DNA from: Pseudomonas linyingensis
GTDB lineage: Bacteria; Pseudomonadota; Gammaproteobacteria; Pseudomonadales; Pseudomonadaceae
Assembly: GCF_900109175.1 (NCBI RefSeq)
Contig: NZ_FNZE01000001.1
Location: 1-64,000, forward strand
Direction of reading: 5' to 3'
DNA: 64,000 nt
Part shown: piece by piece, positions 17,964 to 26,843 of the stretch
How the letters are laid out: each line of letters starts with the position of its first letter
How positions within the stretch are numbered: position 1 is the stretch's first letter
Notes under the pieces: generated by a model
What the model was told of the DNA's origin: nothing
Databases searched by the model: none
The model's input: only the letters and a program-made list of their open reading frames with translations
Made by a program: the position numbers and the translations under genes

Positions 17964-18743
17964 TCACTCGTTGTAGATGTCCTGCGGACCGAAGTACTTG
18001 CGCTCGATGGCCTGGTAGGTGCCGTCGGCGTGCAGGGCGGCGATACCCTGGTTGAGCAGCGCCTTCAGCTCGGCGTCGTTCTTGCGCAGGCCGATGGCGA
18101 TCACCGAGGGCAGGCCCGGGTCGAGGATCGCCGGGCCGCTGTGGAAGCCCTGGCCCTTGTTCTGGGAAAGGAAGTTCAGCTCGGCTTCCAGCTTGTCGGT
18201 GACGATGGCGTCGAGGCGGCCGTTGGCCAGATCGGCGTAGTTCTGGTCCATCGACTGGTAGGCCTTGATGCGCGCGCCGGCCGGAGCCAGCTTGGCGCGG
18301 GCGTAGACTTCCTGGATGGAGCCCTGCAGTACGCCGACCTGCTTGTCCTTGAGCGATTCGGGAGTGGCGCCGAAGCCGGCGTCCTTGCGGGTGATGACCG
18401 AGGTGGGGCTGAGGAACAGTTTCTCGGAGAAGTCGATCTGCTTTTCGCGGGCCGGGGTGACAGCCATCGACGACATGATGCCGTCGAACTTGCGCGCGCG
18501 CAGGGCCGGGATCAGGCCGTCGAAGTCATTGGTCACCCAGGTGCACTTGACCTCCAGCTTGGCGCAGAGGGCGTTGCCCAGTTCGATGTCGAAACCCTTC
18601 AGGCTGCCGTCGGCGGCCACCGATTCGAAGGGTGGGTAGTCGGGGAACACCCCGAAGCGGATTTCCTTCCACTCCTTGGCCTGGGCCAGACCGGCGGACA
18701 GGGGCACAAGAAGCACGGCGAGCAGGGTGCGAAGTTTGGTCAT
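17964..18743 (-). CDS. aotJ: Periplasmic basic amino-acid binding protein (AotJ/HisJ-like)
   Basis: This 259-residue solute-binding protein has a signal peptide (MTKLRTLLAVLLVPLSAGLAQA, cleavage before KEW). The family signature GFDIELGNALCAKLEVKC appears early, followed by SMAVTPAREKQIDFSEK, the ligand-pocket and hinge regions of the HisJ/ArgT group. I chose the ATG at 18743 because it begins the signal peptide; the upstream reading frame is not protein-like. It is the first gene of the transport operon that ends with the Lrp regulator. Confidence 0.92.
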   Translation of the reverse strand: MTKLRTLLAVLLVPLSAGLAQAKEWKEIRFGVFPDYPPFESVAADGSLKGFDIELGNALCAKLEVKCTWVTNDFDGLIPALRARKFDGIMSSMAVTPAREKQIDFSEKLFLSPTSVITRKDAGFGATPESLKDKQVGVLQGSIQEVYARAKLAPAGARIKAYQSMDQNYADLANGRLDAIVTDKLEAELNFLSQNKGQGFHSGPAILDPGLPSVIAIGLRKNDAELKALLNQGIAALHADGTYQAIERKYFGPQDIYNE

Positions 18744-18903
18744 GGAGCTGTCCCACAGGTTGTCTTGTTTTTGTTGTGCGGCGGCTCTGGCCGGGCGGGG
18801 AGGGCCGCCGGGCCGGGTGCGGCCGGGGAGTGAGAATGACCTGTGGCGTGGCTCGATTGGTGTCGTAAAGGGTCGTCGGCCGGGCAATAAATCGTTGTTA
18901 AAA

Positions 18904-18926
18904 AGCCGAAAACAGCAGAATCGGCT
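18904..18926 (-). terminator. Possible terminator of the second Lrp gene
   Basis: On the minus strand AGCCGA and TCGGCT bracket an 11-base loop and are followed by TTTTTAAC. The stem is short but the T-run is good. It lies 64 bases past the Lrp stop and about 160 bases ahead of the transporter operon. The loop contains TTCTGCT, also found in the dyad next to the arginase gene. Confidence 0.5.
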
Positions 18927-18989
18927 GTGCTCCATGTTTTTTATGTCTCTGCGTCGCCGCGGGTGTCGCAAATCCGTACGAGGGGCCGC

Positions 18990-19421
18990 TCACTTGTAGG
19001 CGGCCAGCAGCAGATTGCTTTCCGAGTTGGCGACGCCCTTGATCGCCCGCAGCTCGCGCAGCACCCGGTCGAACTCGCCGAGGGTGGCGGTGTGGATTTC
19101 CACCACCAGGTCCCAGCGGCCATTGGTGGTGTGCACCCGCACGGCTTCGGGGATCTGGCGCAGCGCAGCGATCACCGCATCGCTGGCGCCACCGCGCAGC
19201 TCGATCATGGTGATGGCGCGGATTCCGCTGTTGTCCAGCTCGTTGCGCAGCTTGATGGTGAAGCCGACCAGCAGGCCGGAGCGTTGCAGGCGGTCGATGC
19301 GGTTTTGCACGGTGCCGCGCGACACCTTGAGGCGTTCGGCGAGGGCGGCGGTGGAGGCGCGGCCGTCCTCGCGCAGCAGGGCGAGCAGGCGGCGGTCGAG
19401 GTCGTCGGGGAGATCATGCAT
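18990..19421 (-). CDS. Lrp/AsnC-family regulator, divergent from arginase
   Basis: This 143-residue protein has the Lrp layout: an N-terminal helix-turn-helix (DRRLLALLREDGRASTAALAERL then VSRGTVQNRIDRLQRSGLL) and a C-terminal sensing domain (IRAITMIELRG to the end). It is divergent from arginase, with dyads in the 160-bp gap, the usual arrangement for a local regulator of arginine breakdown. Agrobacterium controls its arginase and cyclodeaminase genes with a protein of this family. Arginine or ornithine as ligand is inferred. Confidence 0.9.
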   Translation of the reverse strand: MHDLPDDLDRRLLALLREDGRASTAALAERLKVSRGTVQNRIDRLQRSGLLVGFTIKLRNELDNSGIRAITMIELRGGASDAVIAALRQIPEAVRVHTTNGRWDLVVEIHTATLGEFDRVLRELRAIKGVANSESNLLLAAYK

Positions 19422-19448
19422 GGGGCGTCACCGGGTGGTTGCGGGCTA

Positions 19449-19460
19449 TTTTGATCAAAA
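19449..19460. promoter_or_regulatory. Palindrome TTTTGATCAAAA in the lrp-arginase gap
   Basis: A perfect 12-bp palindrome lies 28 bases upstream of the Lrp start. AT-rich palindromes of this kind suit Lrp-type binding. It does not fit the FNR/Anr pattern, which has a 4-base centre. Confidence 0.45.
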
Positions 19461-19478
19461 CGTCAGGTTACCCTGTCA

Positions 19479-19501
19479 TTCTGCTTGATGATTAAGCAGA
19501 A
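19479..19501. promoter_or_regulatory. Candidate Lrp operator between lrp and arginase
   Basis: TTCTGCTT, 7 bases, AAGCAGAA is a perfect 8-bp dyad in an AT-rich island that stands out from the GC-rich surroundings. It lies about 80 bases before the arginase start and 58 before the Lrp start. A half-site AGCAGAA recurs at 18914-18920, upstream of the transporter operon. Confidence 0.6.
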
Positions 19502-19581
19502 AATGTAATTTATCTATCTATCTGCTAGGCGAGGGCTTTCTTACACTTTTCCCACCATTTCGCTCAACCGGAGTCGCCATC

Positions 19582-20529
19582 GTGTCAGTCATTCATGCCC
19601 TGTCCGCCCTGCCCAGGATCGTCAGCCTGGTCGGGGCGCCTACCGATGTCGGCGCCGGCGCCCGCGGTGCCTCGATGGGGCCGGAGGCGCTGCGCGTCGC
19701 CGGCCTGGAGAGCGCGCTGCGCGAGCGCGGCTTCCAGGTGCTTGATCGCGGCAACCTGAATGGTCCGGCCAATCCCTGGCAGCCGCCGCAGCAGGGCTAC
19801 CGCCACCTGGCGGAAGTGATCGCCTGGAACCAGGCGGTGCACGACGCCATCTACGCCGAACTGCGCGAGGAGCGCCTGCCGATCCTGCTCGGTGGCGACC
19901 ACTGCCTGGGCGTCGGCTCGATCAGCGCGGTGGCCCGCCACTGCCGCGACACCGGCAAGAAGCTGCGCATCATCTGGCTGGATGCCCACGCCGACTTCAA
20001 CACCTCCGAGCTCACCCCCTCGGGGAATATCCACGGCATGCCGGTGGCCTGCCTGTGTGGTGCCGGCCCGCGCGAGCTGGTCGAGATGGCCGGCCAGGTC
20101 CCGGCGATCCAGGCCGACGCGATCCGCCAGATCGGCATCCGCAGCGTCGACGAGGGCGAGCGCGTGCGCGTGCACGAGGCGGGCCTCGAGGTGATGGACA
20201 TGCGCTACCTCGACGAGGTGGGCATGCGTGTGGCCATGCAGCAGGCGCTGGCCGGGCTGGACGACAACACCCACCTGCACGTCAGCTTCGACGTCGACTT
20301 CCTCGACCCGGAGATCGCCCCCGGCGTCGGCACCACGGTGCCCGGCGGACCGAGCTACCGCGAGGCGCAGCTGTGCATGGAGATGATCGCCGACACCGGC
20401 CTGCTGCGTTCGCTGGACATCGTCGAGCTGAACCCGGCGCTGGACGTGCGCAACCGCACCGCCAAGGTGGCGGTGGAGCTGACCGAGAGCCTGTTCGGCA
20501 AGTCGACGCTGATGCGCGCTGCCGGCTGA
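19582..20529 (+). CDS. rocF: Arginase
   Basis: The enzyme hydrolyses arginine to ornithine and urea. The manganese ligands are visible: H107 in GGDHCLG, D134, H136 and D138 in DAHADFN, and D237 and D239 in SFDVDFLDPE. IHGMPVA (from 150) and the 315-residue length are typical of true arginases rather than agmatinases. Translation starts with GTG after CCGGAG. With the cyclodeaminase nearby it forms the route arginine to ornithine to proline. P. aeruginosa mainly uses the succinyltransferase and deiminase routes, so this cluster looks like a lineage-specific addition. Confidence 0.94.
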   Translation: MSVIHALSALPRIVSLVGAPTDVGAGARGASMGPEALRVAGLESALRERGFQVLDRGNLNGPANPWQPPQQGYRHLAEVIAWNQAVHDAIYAELREERLPILLGGDHCLGVGSISAVARHCRDTGKKLRIIWLDAHADFNTSELTPSGNIHGMPVACLCGAGPRELVEMAGQVPAIQADAIRQIGIRSVDEGERVRVHEAGLEVMDMRYLDEVGMRVAMQQALAGLDDNTHLHVSFDVDFLDPEIAPGVGTTVPGGPSYREAQLCMEMIADTGLLRSLDIVELNPALDVRNRTAKVAVELTESLFGKSTLMRAAG

Positions 20530-20552
20530 GGCTGGCGAGTCCGCTGCACGAC

Positions 20553-20587
20553 AACGACCGGGGCCGCCACAGGGGGCCCCGGTCGTT
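20553..20587 (+). terminator. rocF terminator
   Basis: AACGACCGGGGCC and GGCCCCGGTCGTT form a perfect 13-bp stem, followed by TTGCATTCTG. It lies 23 bases after the arginase stop. Confidence 0.85.
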
Positions 20588-20837
20588 TGCATTCTGCTGC
20601 TGGTCGAACATGGCTCCAGTCGGCTTCCCGCCGTCTCGCCGGTAGCTGGAGTAGCGCGTGCGGCTGCGGGATGCAGCTTTTCCCCGGTACTGCCGGGCCA
20701 GTCCTTTATCCACAGCCGCACCCTTGTCTTCGCTGATTGTTGGCCCGAATGGCGAAGCTGCTACGGCTGGCAGGAGGTGCGTGGCTTCAGGTTTGTAGGG
20801 CGACGGCTTGCCGGCAGCTCGTGGCAAGAAACAGCAA

Positions 20838-20868
20838 AACGCCCCGTGCCATGGCGGCGCGGGGCGTT
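20838..20868 (-). terminator. Ornithine cyclodeaminase terminator
   Basis: AACGCCCCG and CGGGGCGTT pair, and the minus strand continues TTGCTGTTTC after the stem. It lies 20 bases past the stop of the cyclodeaminase gene. Confidence 0.85.
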
Positions 20869-20888
20869 CGGTTTGGACGCGGGAGGAA

Positions 20889-21935
20889 TCAGGCGCGCTT
20901 GAGCAGCGGCTGTTCGGCGCCTTCGGCGAGCAGGGCGAACAGGTTCTTCGGGTCGCGCGGGCTGGGCACAAGCTCGATCAGGCTGCCGATGTCCAGGCGC
21001 TCGGCGACGTCGCGCACGTAGCGCATGGCCGAGTAGTCCTCGAGGGCGAAGCCCACCGAGTCGAACAGGGTGACTTCCGCGTCGCTGCGGCGGCCGGCCG
21101 CGGCGCCGCTGAGCACTTGCCACAGCTCGGTGGTCGGCGAGCCGGCCGGCAGCTGCTGGATCTCGCCCTCGATGCGGCTCTGCGGCTCGTACTCGACGAA
21201 CACGTTGGCCGCCTCGACGATGTCGCGGTGCAGCTCGGTCTTGCCCGGGCAGTCGCCGCCGACGCCGTTGAGGTGCATGCCCGGCTCGATCATCTCCGGG
21301 GTGAGGATGGTGGCGTTGGTCTTGTCGGCGGTCACCGTGGTGACGATGTCGGCGCCGCGCACCGCCTCCATGGTGGAGTTGGCGATGATCACCTTGATGC
21401 CCGGGAAGCCGGCCAGGTTGCGCGCCAGCTTGCGGGTGGCTTGCGGGTCGACGTCGAACAGGCGGATCTCGTCGATGCCGAGGATGCTGTGGAAGGCGAT
21501 GGCCTGGAACTCGCTCTGCGAGCCGTTGCCGATCAGCGCCATGCTGCGCGAGCCCTTGCGCGCCAGCACGCTGGCGGCCAGCACCGAGGTGGCGGCGGTG
21601 CGCAGGGCGGTGGTCAGGGTCAGTTCGCTGAGCAGCACCGGCTTGCCGGTGGCGACGTCGCCGAGGGCGCCGAAGGCCATCACGGTGAGCAGGCCGGCGC
21701 GGGTGTTCTTCGGGTGGCCGTTGACGTACTTGAACGAGTACAGCGAGGCATCGGATACCGGCATCAGCTCGATCACGCCGTCGGCCGAGTGGTTGGCCAG
21801 GCGTGCGCATTTCTCGAACTCCGCCCAGCGCAGGTAGTCCTGGCGCAGGTATTCGGTCATCTCGGCCAGGCAGGTGGTCAGGCCCTGGCGGGCCACCAGG
21901 TGGCTCAGGTCGTTGACGTCGATATAGCGGGTCAT
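20889..21935 (-). CDS. ocd: Ornithine cyclodeaminase
   Basis: The enzyme converts ornithine to proline with release of ammonia, using bound NAD. The 348-residue length fits the family. SFKYVNGHPKNTR contains the substrate-binding lysine and the HPxN signature, LIGNGSQSEFQ is the dinucleotide-binding turn, and NGVGGDCPGKTEL carries the catalytic aspartate region. The ATG at 21935 follows AGAGGAAC; in-frame sequence upstream is unlike a protein. It lacks the short length of mu-crystallin-like homologues, supporting true ornithine cyclodeaminase. It completes the arginase route. Confidence 0.93.
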   Translation of the reverse strand: MTRYIDVNDLSHLVARQGLTTCLAEMTEYLRQDYLRWAEFEKCARLANHSADGVIELMPVSDASLYSFKYVNGHPKNTRAGLLTVMAFGALGDVATGKPVLLSELTLTTALRTAATSVLAASVLARKGSRSMALIGNGSQSEFQAIAFHSILGIDEIRLFDVDPQATRKLARNLAGFPGIKVIIANSTMEAVRGADIVTTVTADKTNATILTPEMIEPGMHLNGVGGDCPGKTELHRDIVEAANVFVEYEPQSRIEGEIQQLPAGSPTTELWQVLSGAAAGRRSDAEVTLFDSVGFALEDYSAMRYVRDVAERLDIGSLIELVPSPRDPKNLFALLAEGAEQPLLKRA

Positions 21936-22248
21936 CTTGTTGTTCCTCTTGGCTATCGGCTCGGGCGGCCACTGGCGATGAGCGTGGCGCCCTGTCTTGG
22001 CGCGTTGGCCAGGCGGCATGTGCGCGTCTGGCGATGCCGCTATTGTGGGCTCGCGCCGGCGACAATCCCGGCTGATCCGCGGCTGCCGCCCAGCCTGGAA
22101 AGCTGAAAGGGGAGGCTTGGCAGCCGATTCTGCTGTGGCCGGGGCGAGGACAACCGAGGAGGGGCAAGAGGGGAGTGGGGGCGGGCTGGCCGCCCCGGAA
22201 AGCACAAGCCCCGCACTGGGCGGGGCTTGTCGGGAGGAGCGGTAAGGC
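21936..22248. other. Intergenic region upstream of ocd
   Basis: This 313-base gap holds the ychF terminator at its far end and the ocd leader. ATTGT and ACAAT, 15 bases apart (22043-22067), may mark an operator or part of the ocd promoter, but no clear -35/-10 pair with normal spacing was found. Confidence 0.5.
22205..22229 (-). terminator. ychF terminator
   Basis: CAAGCCCCGC, five bases, GCGGGGCTTG is a perfect 10-bp stem, and on the minus strand it is followed by TGCTTTCC. It lies 20 bases past ychF and ends the lolB-ychF run. Confidence 0.8.
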
Positions 22249-23349
22249 TTAGACGTTGAAGCGGAAGTGCATCACGTCGCCGTCCTTGACGATGTACTCC
22301 TTGCCTTCCAGGCGCCACTTGCCGGCTTCCTTGGCGCCGGCTTCGCCCTTGTACTGGATGAAGTCGTCATAGGCGATGACTTCGGCGCGGATGAAGCCTT
22401 TCTCGAAGTCGGTGTGGATCACCGCGGCGGCCTGCGGCGCGGTGGCGCCGACCTTGACGGTCCAGGCGCGCACTTCCTTCACCCCGGCGGTGAAGTAGGT
22501 CTGCAGGTTGAGCAGCTGGTAGCCGGCGCGGATCACCCGGTTGAGACCCGGTTCTTCCAGGCCGAGCGACTCGAGGAACATGTCCTTCTCCTCGCCGTCT
22601 TCCAGCTCGGCGATTTCCGCCTCGATCTTGTTGCACACCGGCACCACCAGGGCGCCTTCTTCCTCGGCGATGGCCTTGACCACGTCGAGGAGCGGGTTGT
22701 TGTCGAAGCCGTCTTCGGCGACGTTGGCGATGTACATCACCGGCTTGCTGGTGAGCAGGTGGAAGCCGCGGATCAGCGCCTTCTCGTCGCTGCCCATGTT
22801 CTTCATCAGGGTGCGGGCCGGCTTGCCTTCGGTGAAGTGCGGGATCAGTTGTTCGAGGATCGCCTTCTGCGCCAGGGCTTCCTTGTCACCACCCTTGGCG
22901 TTGCGGGTGACCTTCTGCAGCTGCTTCTCGCAGCTGTCGAGGTCGGCGAAGATCAGCTCGAGGTCGATGATCTCGATGTCGCGCTTGGGATCGACCGAGT
23001 TGGACACGTGGATCACGTTGTCGTCCTCGAAGCAGCGCACCACGTGGGCGATGGCGTCGGTCTCGCGGATGTTGGCGAGGAACTTGTTGCCCAGGCCTTC
23101 ACCCTTGGAGGCGCCGGCGACCAGGCCGGCGATGTCGACGAACTCCATGGTGGTCGGCAGCACGCGCTCGGGCTTGACGATCTCGGCCAGGGCCTCGAGG
23201 CGCGCATCGGGCATCGGCACGATGCCGCTGTTCGGCTCGATGGTGCAGAACGGGAAGTTCTCCGCGGCGATGCCGGATTTGGTCAGGGCGTTGAACAGGG
23301 TGGACTTGCCGACGTTGGGCAGGCCGACGATGCCGCAGTTGAATCCCAT
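22249..23349 (-). CDS. ychF: Ribosome-associated ATPase/GTPase YchF
   Basis: This 366-residue Obg-family P-loop protein prefers ATP and binds ribosomes, affecting stress responses and translation fidelity. GLPNVGKST is the P-loop (residues 8-16), [19 protein letters not shown] is switch II, and the NKxD position is replaced by NKIE as in other YchF proteins. The C-terminal TGS domain (about 280-366) is intact. It follows pth by 41 bases, as in many gammaproteobacteria. Confidence 0.97.
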   Translation of the reverse strand: MGFNCGIVGLPNVGKSTLFNALTKSGIAAENFPFCTIEPNSGIVPMPDARLEALAEIVKPERVLPTTMEFVDIAGLVAGASKGEGLGNKFLANIRETDAIAHVVRCFEDDNVIHVSNSVDPKRDIEIIDLELIFADLDSCEKQLQKVTRNAKGGDKEALAQKAILEQLIPHFTEGKPARTLMKNMGSDEKALIRGFHLLTSKPVMYIANVAEDGFDNNPLLDVVKAIAEEEGALVVPVCNKIEAEIAELEDGEEKDMFLESLGLEEPGLNRVIRAGYQLLNLQTYFTAGVKEVRAWTVKVGATAPQAAAVIHTDFEKGFIRAEVIAYDDFIQYKGEAGAKEAGKWRLEGKEYIVKDGDVMHFRFNV

Positions 23350-23390
23350 GGTGTATCCCTCGCGGAGATGAGTTCGATCGTGGAGATGGC

Positions 23391-23975
23391 TCAGGCTTTC
23401 TGGCTGTGCAGTTTGTGCATGGCCTTGGTCCAGTCGCCGGCGAGCATTTCCGGCAGCACGTCGAGGGCGAAGTCGATGCTTGCCTCGAGCTTTTCCTGTT
23501 CGCTGCGCGGAGCCCGGCCGAGGACGAAGCCGGAGACGAGGTTCTTGTCGCCTGGGTGGCCGATGCCGAGCCGCAGGCGATGGAAGGAATTCTGGTTGCC
23601 GAGCTGGGCGATGATGTCCCGGAGCCCGTTGTGCCCGCCATGGCCGCCGCCCACCTTGAGCTTGGCGGTACCGGGAGGCATGTCGAGTTCGTCGTGGGCC
23701 ACCAGGATGGCCGCCGGCGGAATGCGGAAGAAATTCGCCAGCGCCGCCACGGACTGGCCGCTGCGGTTCATGTAGGTGGTGGGGATGAGCAGACGAACGT
23801 CGCGGCCCTGATGGCTGAACTTGCCGACCAGGCCGAAGTACTTGCGCTCGGCGCTCAGGCTGACGCCCTGATGGCGGGCCAGGCGCTCGACGAAAAGAGC
23901 CCCTGCGTTATGCCGGCTCTGTTCGTATTCGGGGCCGGGGTTACCCAGACCGACGATCAGTTGGATGGCAGTCAC
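23391..23975 (-). CDS. pth: Peptidyl-tRNA hydrolase
   Basis: The enzyme frees tRNA from prematurely released peptidyl-tRNA. The 194-residue length is standard. [18 protein letters not shown] carries the key asparagine and catalytic histidine, and [11 protein letters not shown] the aspartate that activates it; [11 protein letters not shown] is the substrate-clamping loop. It sits 34 bases after rplY, a widespread pairing. Confidence 0.97.
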   Translation of the reverse strand: MTAIQLIVGLGNPGPEYEQSRHNAGALFVERLARHQGVSLSAERKYFGLVGKFSHQGRDVRLLIPTTYMNRSGQSVAALANFFRIPPAAILVAHDELDMPPGTAKLKVGGGHGGHNGLRDIIAQLGNQNSFHRLRLGIGHPGDKNLVSGFVLGRAPRSEQEKLEASIDFALDVLPEMLAGDWTKAMHKLHSQKA

Positions 23976-24009
23976 GACAGGGGCTCTCTTGGTTCAGTCA
24001 ACGAGTGAC

Positions 24010-24597
24010 TTATTCGCCTTGCACGCGGGAAGCGTGGATGTTGGCGACGGCCAGGTCGTTGCCGTGGGCCAGGGCCACCAGCTCGACGCCGGCCGGAACG
24101 GTCAGGTCGGACAGGTGTACGGTCTGGCCGATGGCCACCTTGGCCAGGTCGACTTCGATGAATTCCGGCAGATCCTTCGGCAGGCAGGAAACTTCCACTT
24201 CGGACATGGTGTGGGAGATTTCGCCACCCTGCAGCTTCACGGCATCGGCGGTTTCGGCGTTGATGAAGTGCAGCGGTACGCTGGTGGTCAGCTTGTGGTC
24301 GGCCACGGCGCGGATGAAGTCGGCGTGCAGGACGAAGCCCTTGGCCGGGTGACGCTGCAGGGCCTTGATCAGCACGGTTTCAACGGTGCCGTCGACGTTC
24401 AGGCTCAGCACGTGGCTGTAGGAAGCTTCGTTTTCCAGCAGCTTGGCGAAGTCCTTGGCCACCAGGCTGACGGACAGCGGAGCCTTGTCGCCACCGTAGA
24501 TCACGGCGGGAACCAGGCTGGCGTTACGACGCAGGCGGCGGCTCGCACCTTTCCCCAGGTCGGAACGCGCTTCGGCATTCAGGGCAAAATTGGTCAT
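24010..24597 (-). CDS. rplY: 50S ribosomal protein L25 (general stress protein Ctc type)
   Basis: The 195-residue protein is the long, two-domain form of L25, which binds 5S rRNA through its N-terminal domain ([19 protein letters not shown]) and has an extra C-terminal beta domain. The start MTNFALN at 24597 follows CTGGAGAAATACC and is the usual family start. It lies between prs and pth, the order found across Pseudomonas. Confidence 0.96.
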   Translation of the reverse strand: MTNFALNAEARSDLGKGASRRLRRNASLVPAVIYGGDKAPLSVSLVAKDFAKLLENEASYSHVLSLNVDGTVETVLIKALQRHPAKGFVLHADFIRAVADHKLTTSVPLHFINAETADAVKLQGGEISHTMSEVEVSCLPKDLPEFIEVDLAKVAIGQTVHLSDLTVPAGVELVALAHGNDLAVANIHASRVQGE

Positions 24598-24662
24598 GGT
24601 ATTTCTCCAGGGTGACAACACGCCCGACACGCTTGCGACCAGCGTTCGGGCGGTTGGCTAAG

Positions 24663-24682
24663 GCTCCGCGCAAAGGCGGAGC
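24663..24682 (-). promoter_or_regulatory. Hairpin in the prs-rplY gap
   Basis: GCTCCGC, 6 bases, GCGGAGC form a 7-bp stem between prs and rplY. There is no T-run after it on the minus strand, so it may be an mRNA-processing or leader structure rather than a terminator. Confidence 0.45.
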
Positions 24683-24703
24683 GGTTGTATCGGCGCCCGT
24701 TCC

Positions 24704-25645
24704 TTAGCGGAACATGGCGCTGATGGATTCTTCGTTGCTGATGCGACGTACGGCTTCGGCGACGACCGGACCGATGTCCAGCTGACGGATGCGCTCGCAG
24801 GCCTGGGCGGCAGCGGACAGCGGAATGGTATTGGTCACCACCAGCTCGTCGAGCACCGAGTTCTCGATGTTCTCGATGGCGCGGCCGGACAGCACCGGGT
24901 GGGTGCAGTAGGCGTAGACCTTGGCGGCGCCGTGCTTCTTCAGCGCGGTGGCGGCATGGCACAGGGTGCCGGCGGTATCCACCATGTCGTCGACCAGGAT
25001 GCAGGTACGGCCTTCCACGTCGCCGATGATGTGCATCACCTCGGACTGGTTGGCTTTCGGCCGGCGCTTGTCGATGATCGCCAGGTCGACACCCAGGCTC
25101 TTGGCCACGGCGCGCGCACGCACCACGCCGCCGATGTCCGGGGAGACGATCATCAGGTTCTCGAAGCGCTGATCCTCGATGTCGTCGACCAGCACCGGCG
25201 AGCCGTAGATGTTGTCTACCGGCATGTCGAAGAAGCCCTGGATCTGGTCGGCGTGCAGATCGACGGTGAGCACGCGGTCGATGCCGACCACGGTCAGCAT
25301 GTCGGCCACTACCTTGGCGGTGATGGCCACGCGAGCGGAGCGCGGGCGGCGATCCTGACGGGCATAGCCGAAGTAGGGGATGACCGCGGTGATGCGGCTG
25401 GCGGAAGAGCGGCGGAAGGCGTCGGCCATCACCACCAGTTCCATCAGGTTGTCGTTGGTCGGTGCGCAGGTCGGCTGGATCAGGAAGACGTCCTTACCGC
25501 GGACGTTCTCGTTGATTTCCACGCTGATTTCGCCGTCGGAGAACTTGCCGACGGAAACGTCACCGAGGGGAATATGCAATTGACGCACGACACGGCGGGC
25601 GAGATCGGGGTTGGCGTTCCCCGTGAAGACCATCATCTTGGACAC
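24704..25645 (-). CDS. prs: Ribose-phosphate pyrophosphokinase
   Basis: The enzyme makes PRPP from ribose 5-phosphate and ATP for nucleotide, histidine and tryptophan synthesis. The 313-residue protein is nearly identical to the P. aeruginosa enzyme as I know it. [11 protein letters not shown] is the ribose/Mg region and [13 protein letters not shown] is the PRPP-binding loop. The start is GTG in the context GTG TCC AAG ATG ATG. It follows two tRNA-Gln genes and a hairpin terminator, and its own ribosome site is weak (AGGT). Confidence 0.97.
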   Translation of the reverse strand: MSKMMVFTGNANPDLARRVVRQLHIPLGDVSVGKFSDGEISVEINENVRGKDVFLIQPTCAPTNDNLMELVVMADAFRRSSASRITAVIPYFGYARQDRRPRSARVAITAKVVADMLTVVGIDRVLTVDLHADQIQGFFDMPVDNIYGSPVLVDDIEDQRFENLMIVSPDIGGVVRARAVAKSLGVDLAIIDKRRPKANQSEVMHIIGDVEGRTCILVDDMVDTAGTLCHAATALKKHGAAKVYAYCTHPVLSGRAIENIENSVLDELVVTNTIPLSAAAQACERIRQLDIGPVVAEAVRRISNEESISAMFR

Positions 25646-25684
25646 GCGCAGTACCTGCCGGCTGAGGGTGGACCTGGATGAACA

Positions 25685-25733
25685 AAAAACCTTTGTGAGC
25701 TCGCGGGTGTACCGCAAAACCACAAAGGTTTTT
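25685..25733 (-). terminator. Terminator-like hairpin between tRNA-Gln and prs
   Basis: AAAAACCTTTGTG and CACAAAGGTTTTT form a 13-bp stem whose 23-base loop can fold again (GCGG with CCGC). The T-run follows on the minus strand. It lies directly after the tandem tRNA genes and upstream of prs, so it may separate or attenuate tRNA and prs transcription. Confidence 0.7.
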
Positions 25734-25741
25734 CGAGAATA

Positions 25742-25816
25742 TGGCAGGGGCGGCTGGATTCGAACCAACGCATGGCAGGATCAAAACCTGCTGCCTTACC
25801 GCTTGGCGACGCCCCT
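25742..25816 (-). tRNA. tRNA-Gln (TTG), copy 2
   Basis: The minus strand reads AGGGGCGTCGCCAAGCGGTA, anticodon TTG in CAGGTTTTGATCCTG, GGTTCGAATCC T-loop and an encoded CCA. It is 75 nt long and identical to the copy 47 bases upstream. Both lie between ispE and prs. Confidence 0.96.
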
Positions 25817-25863
25817 GTCGCGTAAAATGAATGCGGAAAAAACAAACGAACCTCGAGAGGTTA

Positions 25864-25938
25864 TGGCAGGGGCGGCTGGATTCGAACCAACGCATGGCAG
25901 GATCAAAACCTGCTGCCTTACCGCTTGGCGACGCCCCT
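25864..25938 (-). tRNA. tRNA-Gln (TTG), copy 1
   Basis: This is the first of two identical 75-nt tRNA-Gln genes on the minus strand, 18 bases after the ispE stop. A small dyad (GAGTGC, TAT, GCACTC at 25952-25966) overlaps the ispE stop codon. Between the tRNA copies AACCTCGAGAGGTT (25848-25861) and a T-rich tract form a weak terminator-like structure. Confidence 0.96.
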
Positions 25939-25956
25939 GTATCGTATAACCGAGTG

Positions 25957-26823
25957 CTATGCACTCACTTCCTGTACCAGTGTTTCGAGCTTGCGATGCA
26001 ACATCGAGATGTTGCGTCCCTGAGCTACGAAGCTTGGCAGAGTGGCCGGAAGCTGGCGCGAGACTTTATCAGCATCGTCGCGGTTTGGGAAGCTCCCAAA
26101 CACACAAGCTCCGGTGCCGGTCATTCTTGCGGGAACAAATTTGTTCAGCAAGTTCAAGGCGTTACGTACTTCTGGGTAACGCTGCTCGACCACCGGCTGG
26201 CAGTCGTTATGACCGCCCCCTTCGGGAAGGCCGCAAACTCTAATGGCCGGGGTGTCGCGTGTCAACTCCGGGGCGCAGAAAATTTCTGCTGTGCTGACAG
26301 ACACTTGCGGTACGGCGACGAGAAACCAGGGCTCCTCGAGGGTGACCGGGACGAGCTGTTCGCCGACGCCGCCGGCGAACGCCGCCCGGCCGCGGACGAA
26401 CACCGGCACATCGGCGCCCAGCTCCAGGCCGAGGGCGGCGAGGCGCTCGAGGCCGAAGCCGAGCCGCCACAGGTGGTTGAGGCCGAGCAGGGTGGTGGCG
26501 GCGTCCGAGCTGCCGCCGCCGATGCCGCCGCCCATGGGCAGGCGCTTGTCCAGCCAGATATCGGCGCCCAGGCGGGTGGCGGACTCCTGCTGCAGGCGCC
26601 GCGCAGCGCGCACGATCAGGTTGCTGTCGTGGGGCACGCCGGCGATCGCCGTGTGCAGGCGGATCTCGCCGTCGTCGCGCAGGCGAAAGCCCAGCTCGTC
26701 GCCGTGGTCGAGGAACTGGAACACCGTCTGCAGCTCGTGGTAACCGTCGGGGCGGCGGCCGAGGATGTGCAGGAACAGGTTGAGCTTGGCCGGGGCCGGC
26801 AGGATCAGGGTGGCTTCGTGCAT
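25957..26823 (-). CDS. ispE: 4-diphosphocytidyl-2-C-methyl-D-erythritol kinase
   Basis: This GHMP kinase phosphorylates CDP-methylerythritol in the MEP route to isoprenoids. The 288-residue protein shows [20 protein letters not shown] near the N-terminus, the ATP-binding [15 protein letters not shown], and the C-terminal [10 protein letters not shown] loop. The start at 26823 is the family start. It lies between lolB and the tRNA-Gln pair, as in P. aeruginosa. Confidence 0.96.
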   Translation of the reverse strand: MHEATLILPAPAKLNLFLHILGRRPDGYHELQTVFQFLDHGDELGFRLRDDGEIRLHTAIAGVPHDSNLIVRAARRLQQESATRLGADIWLDKRLPMGGGIGGGSSDAATTLLGLNHLWRLGFGLERLAALGLELGADVPVFVRGRAAFAGGVGEQLVPVTLEEPWFLVAVPQVSVSTAEIFCAPELTRDTPAIRVCGLPEGGGHNDCQPVVEQRYPEVRNALNLLNKFVPARMTGTGACVFGSFPNRDDADKVSRQLPATLPSFVAQGRNISMLHRKLETLVQEVSA

Positions 26824-26843
26824 GGGATTCAGGGCAAAAAAAA

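Larger units (their letters stand above)
20530..20888. other. Intergenic region between convergent rocF and OCD genes
   Basis: These 359 bases hold one terminator for each converging gene, near the two ends. Between them (about 20590-20835) I see no convincing gene, RNA or repeat. Confidence 0.7.

Noticed and set aside
19511-19526. Tandem TATC repeats as a phase-variation tract
   Set aside because: Only three units lie in the leader of arginase, too few to suggest slippage control.
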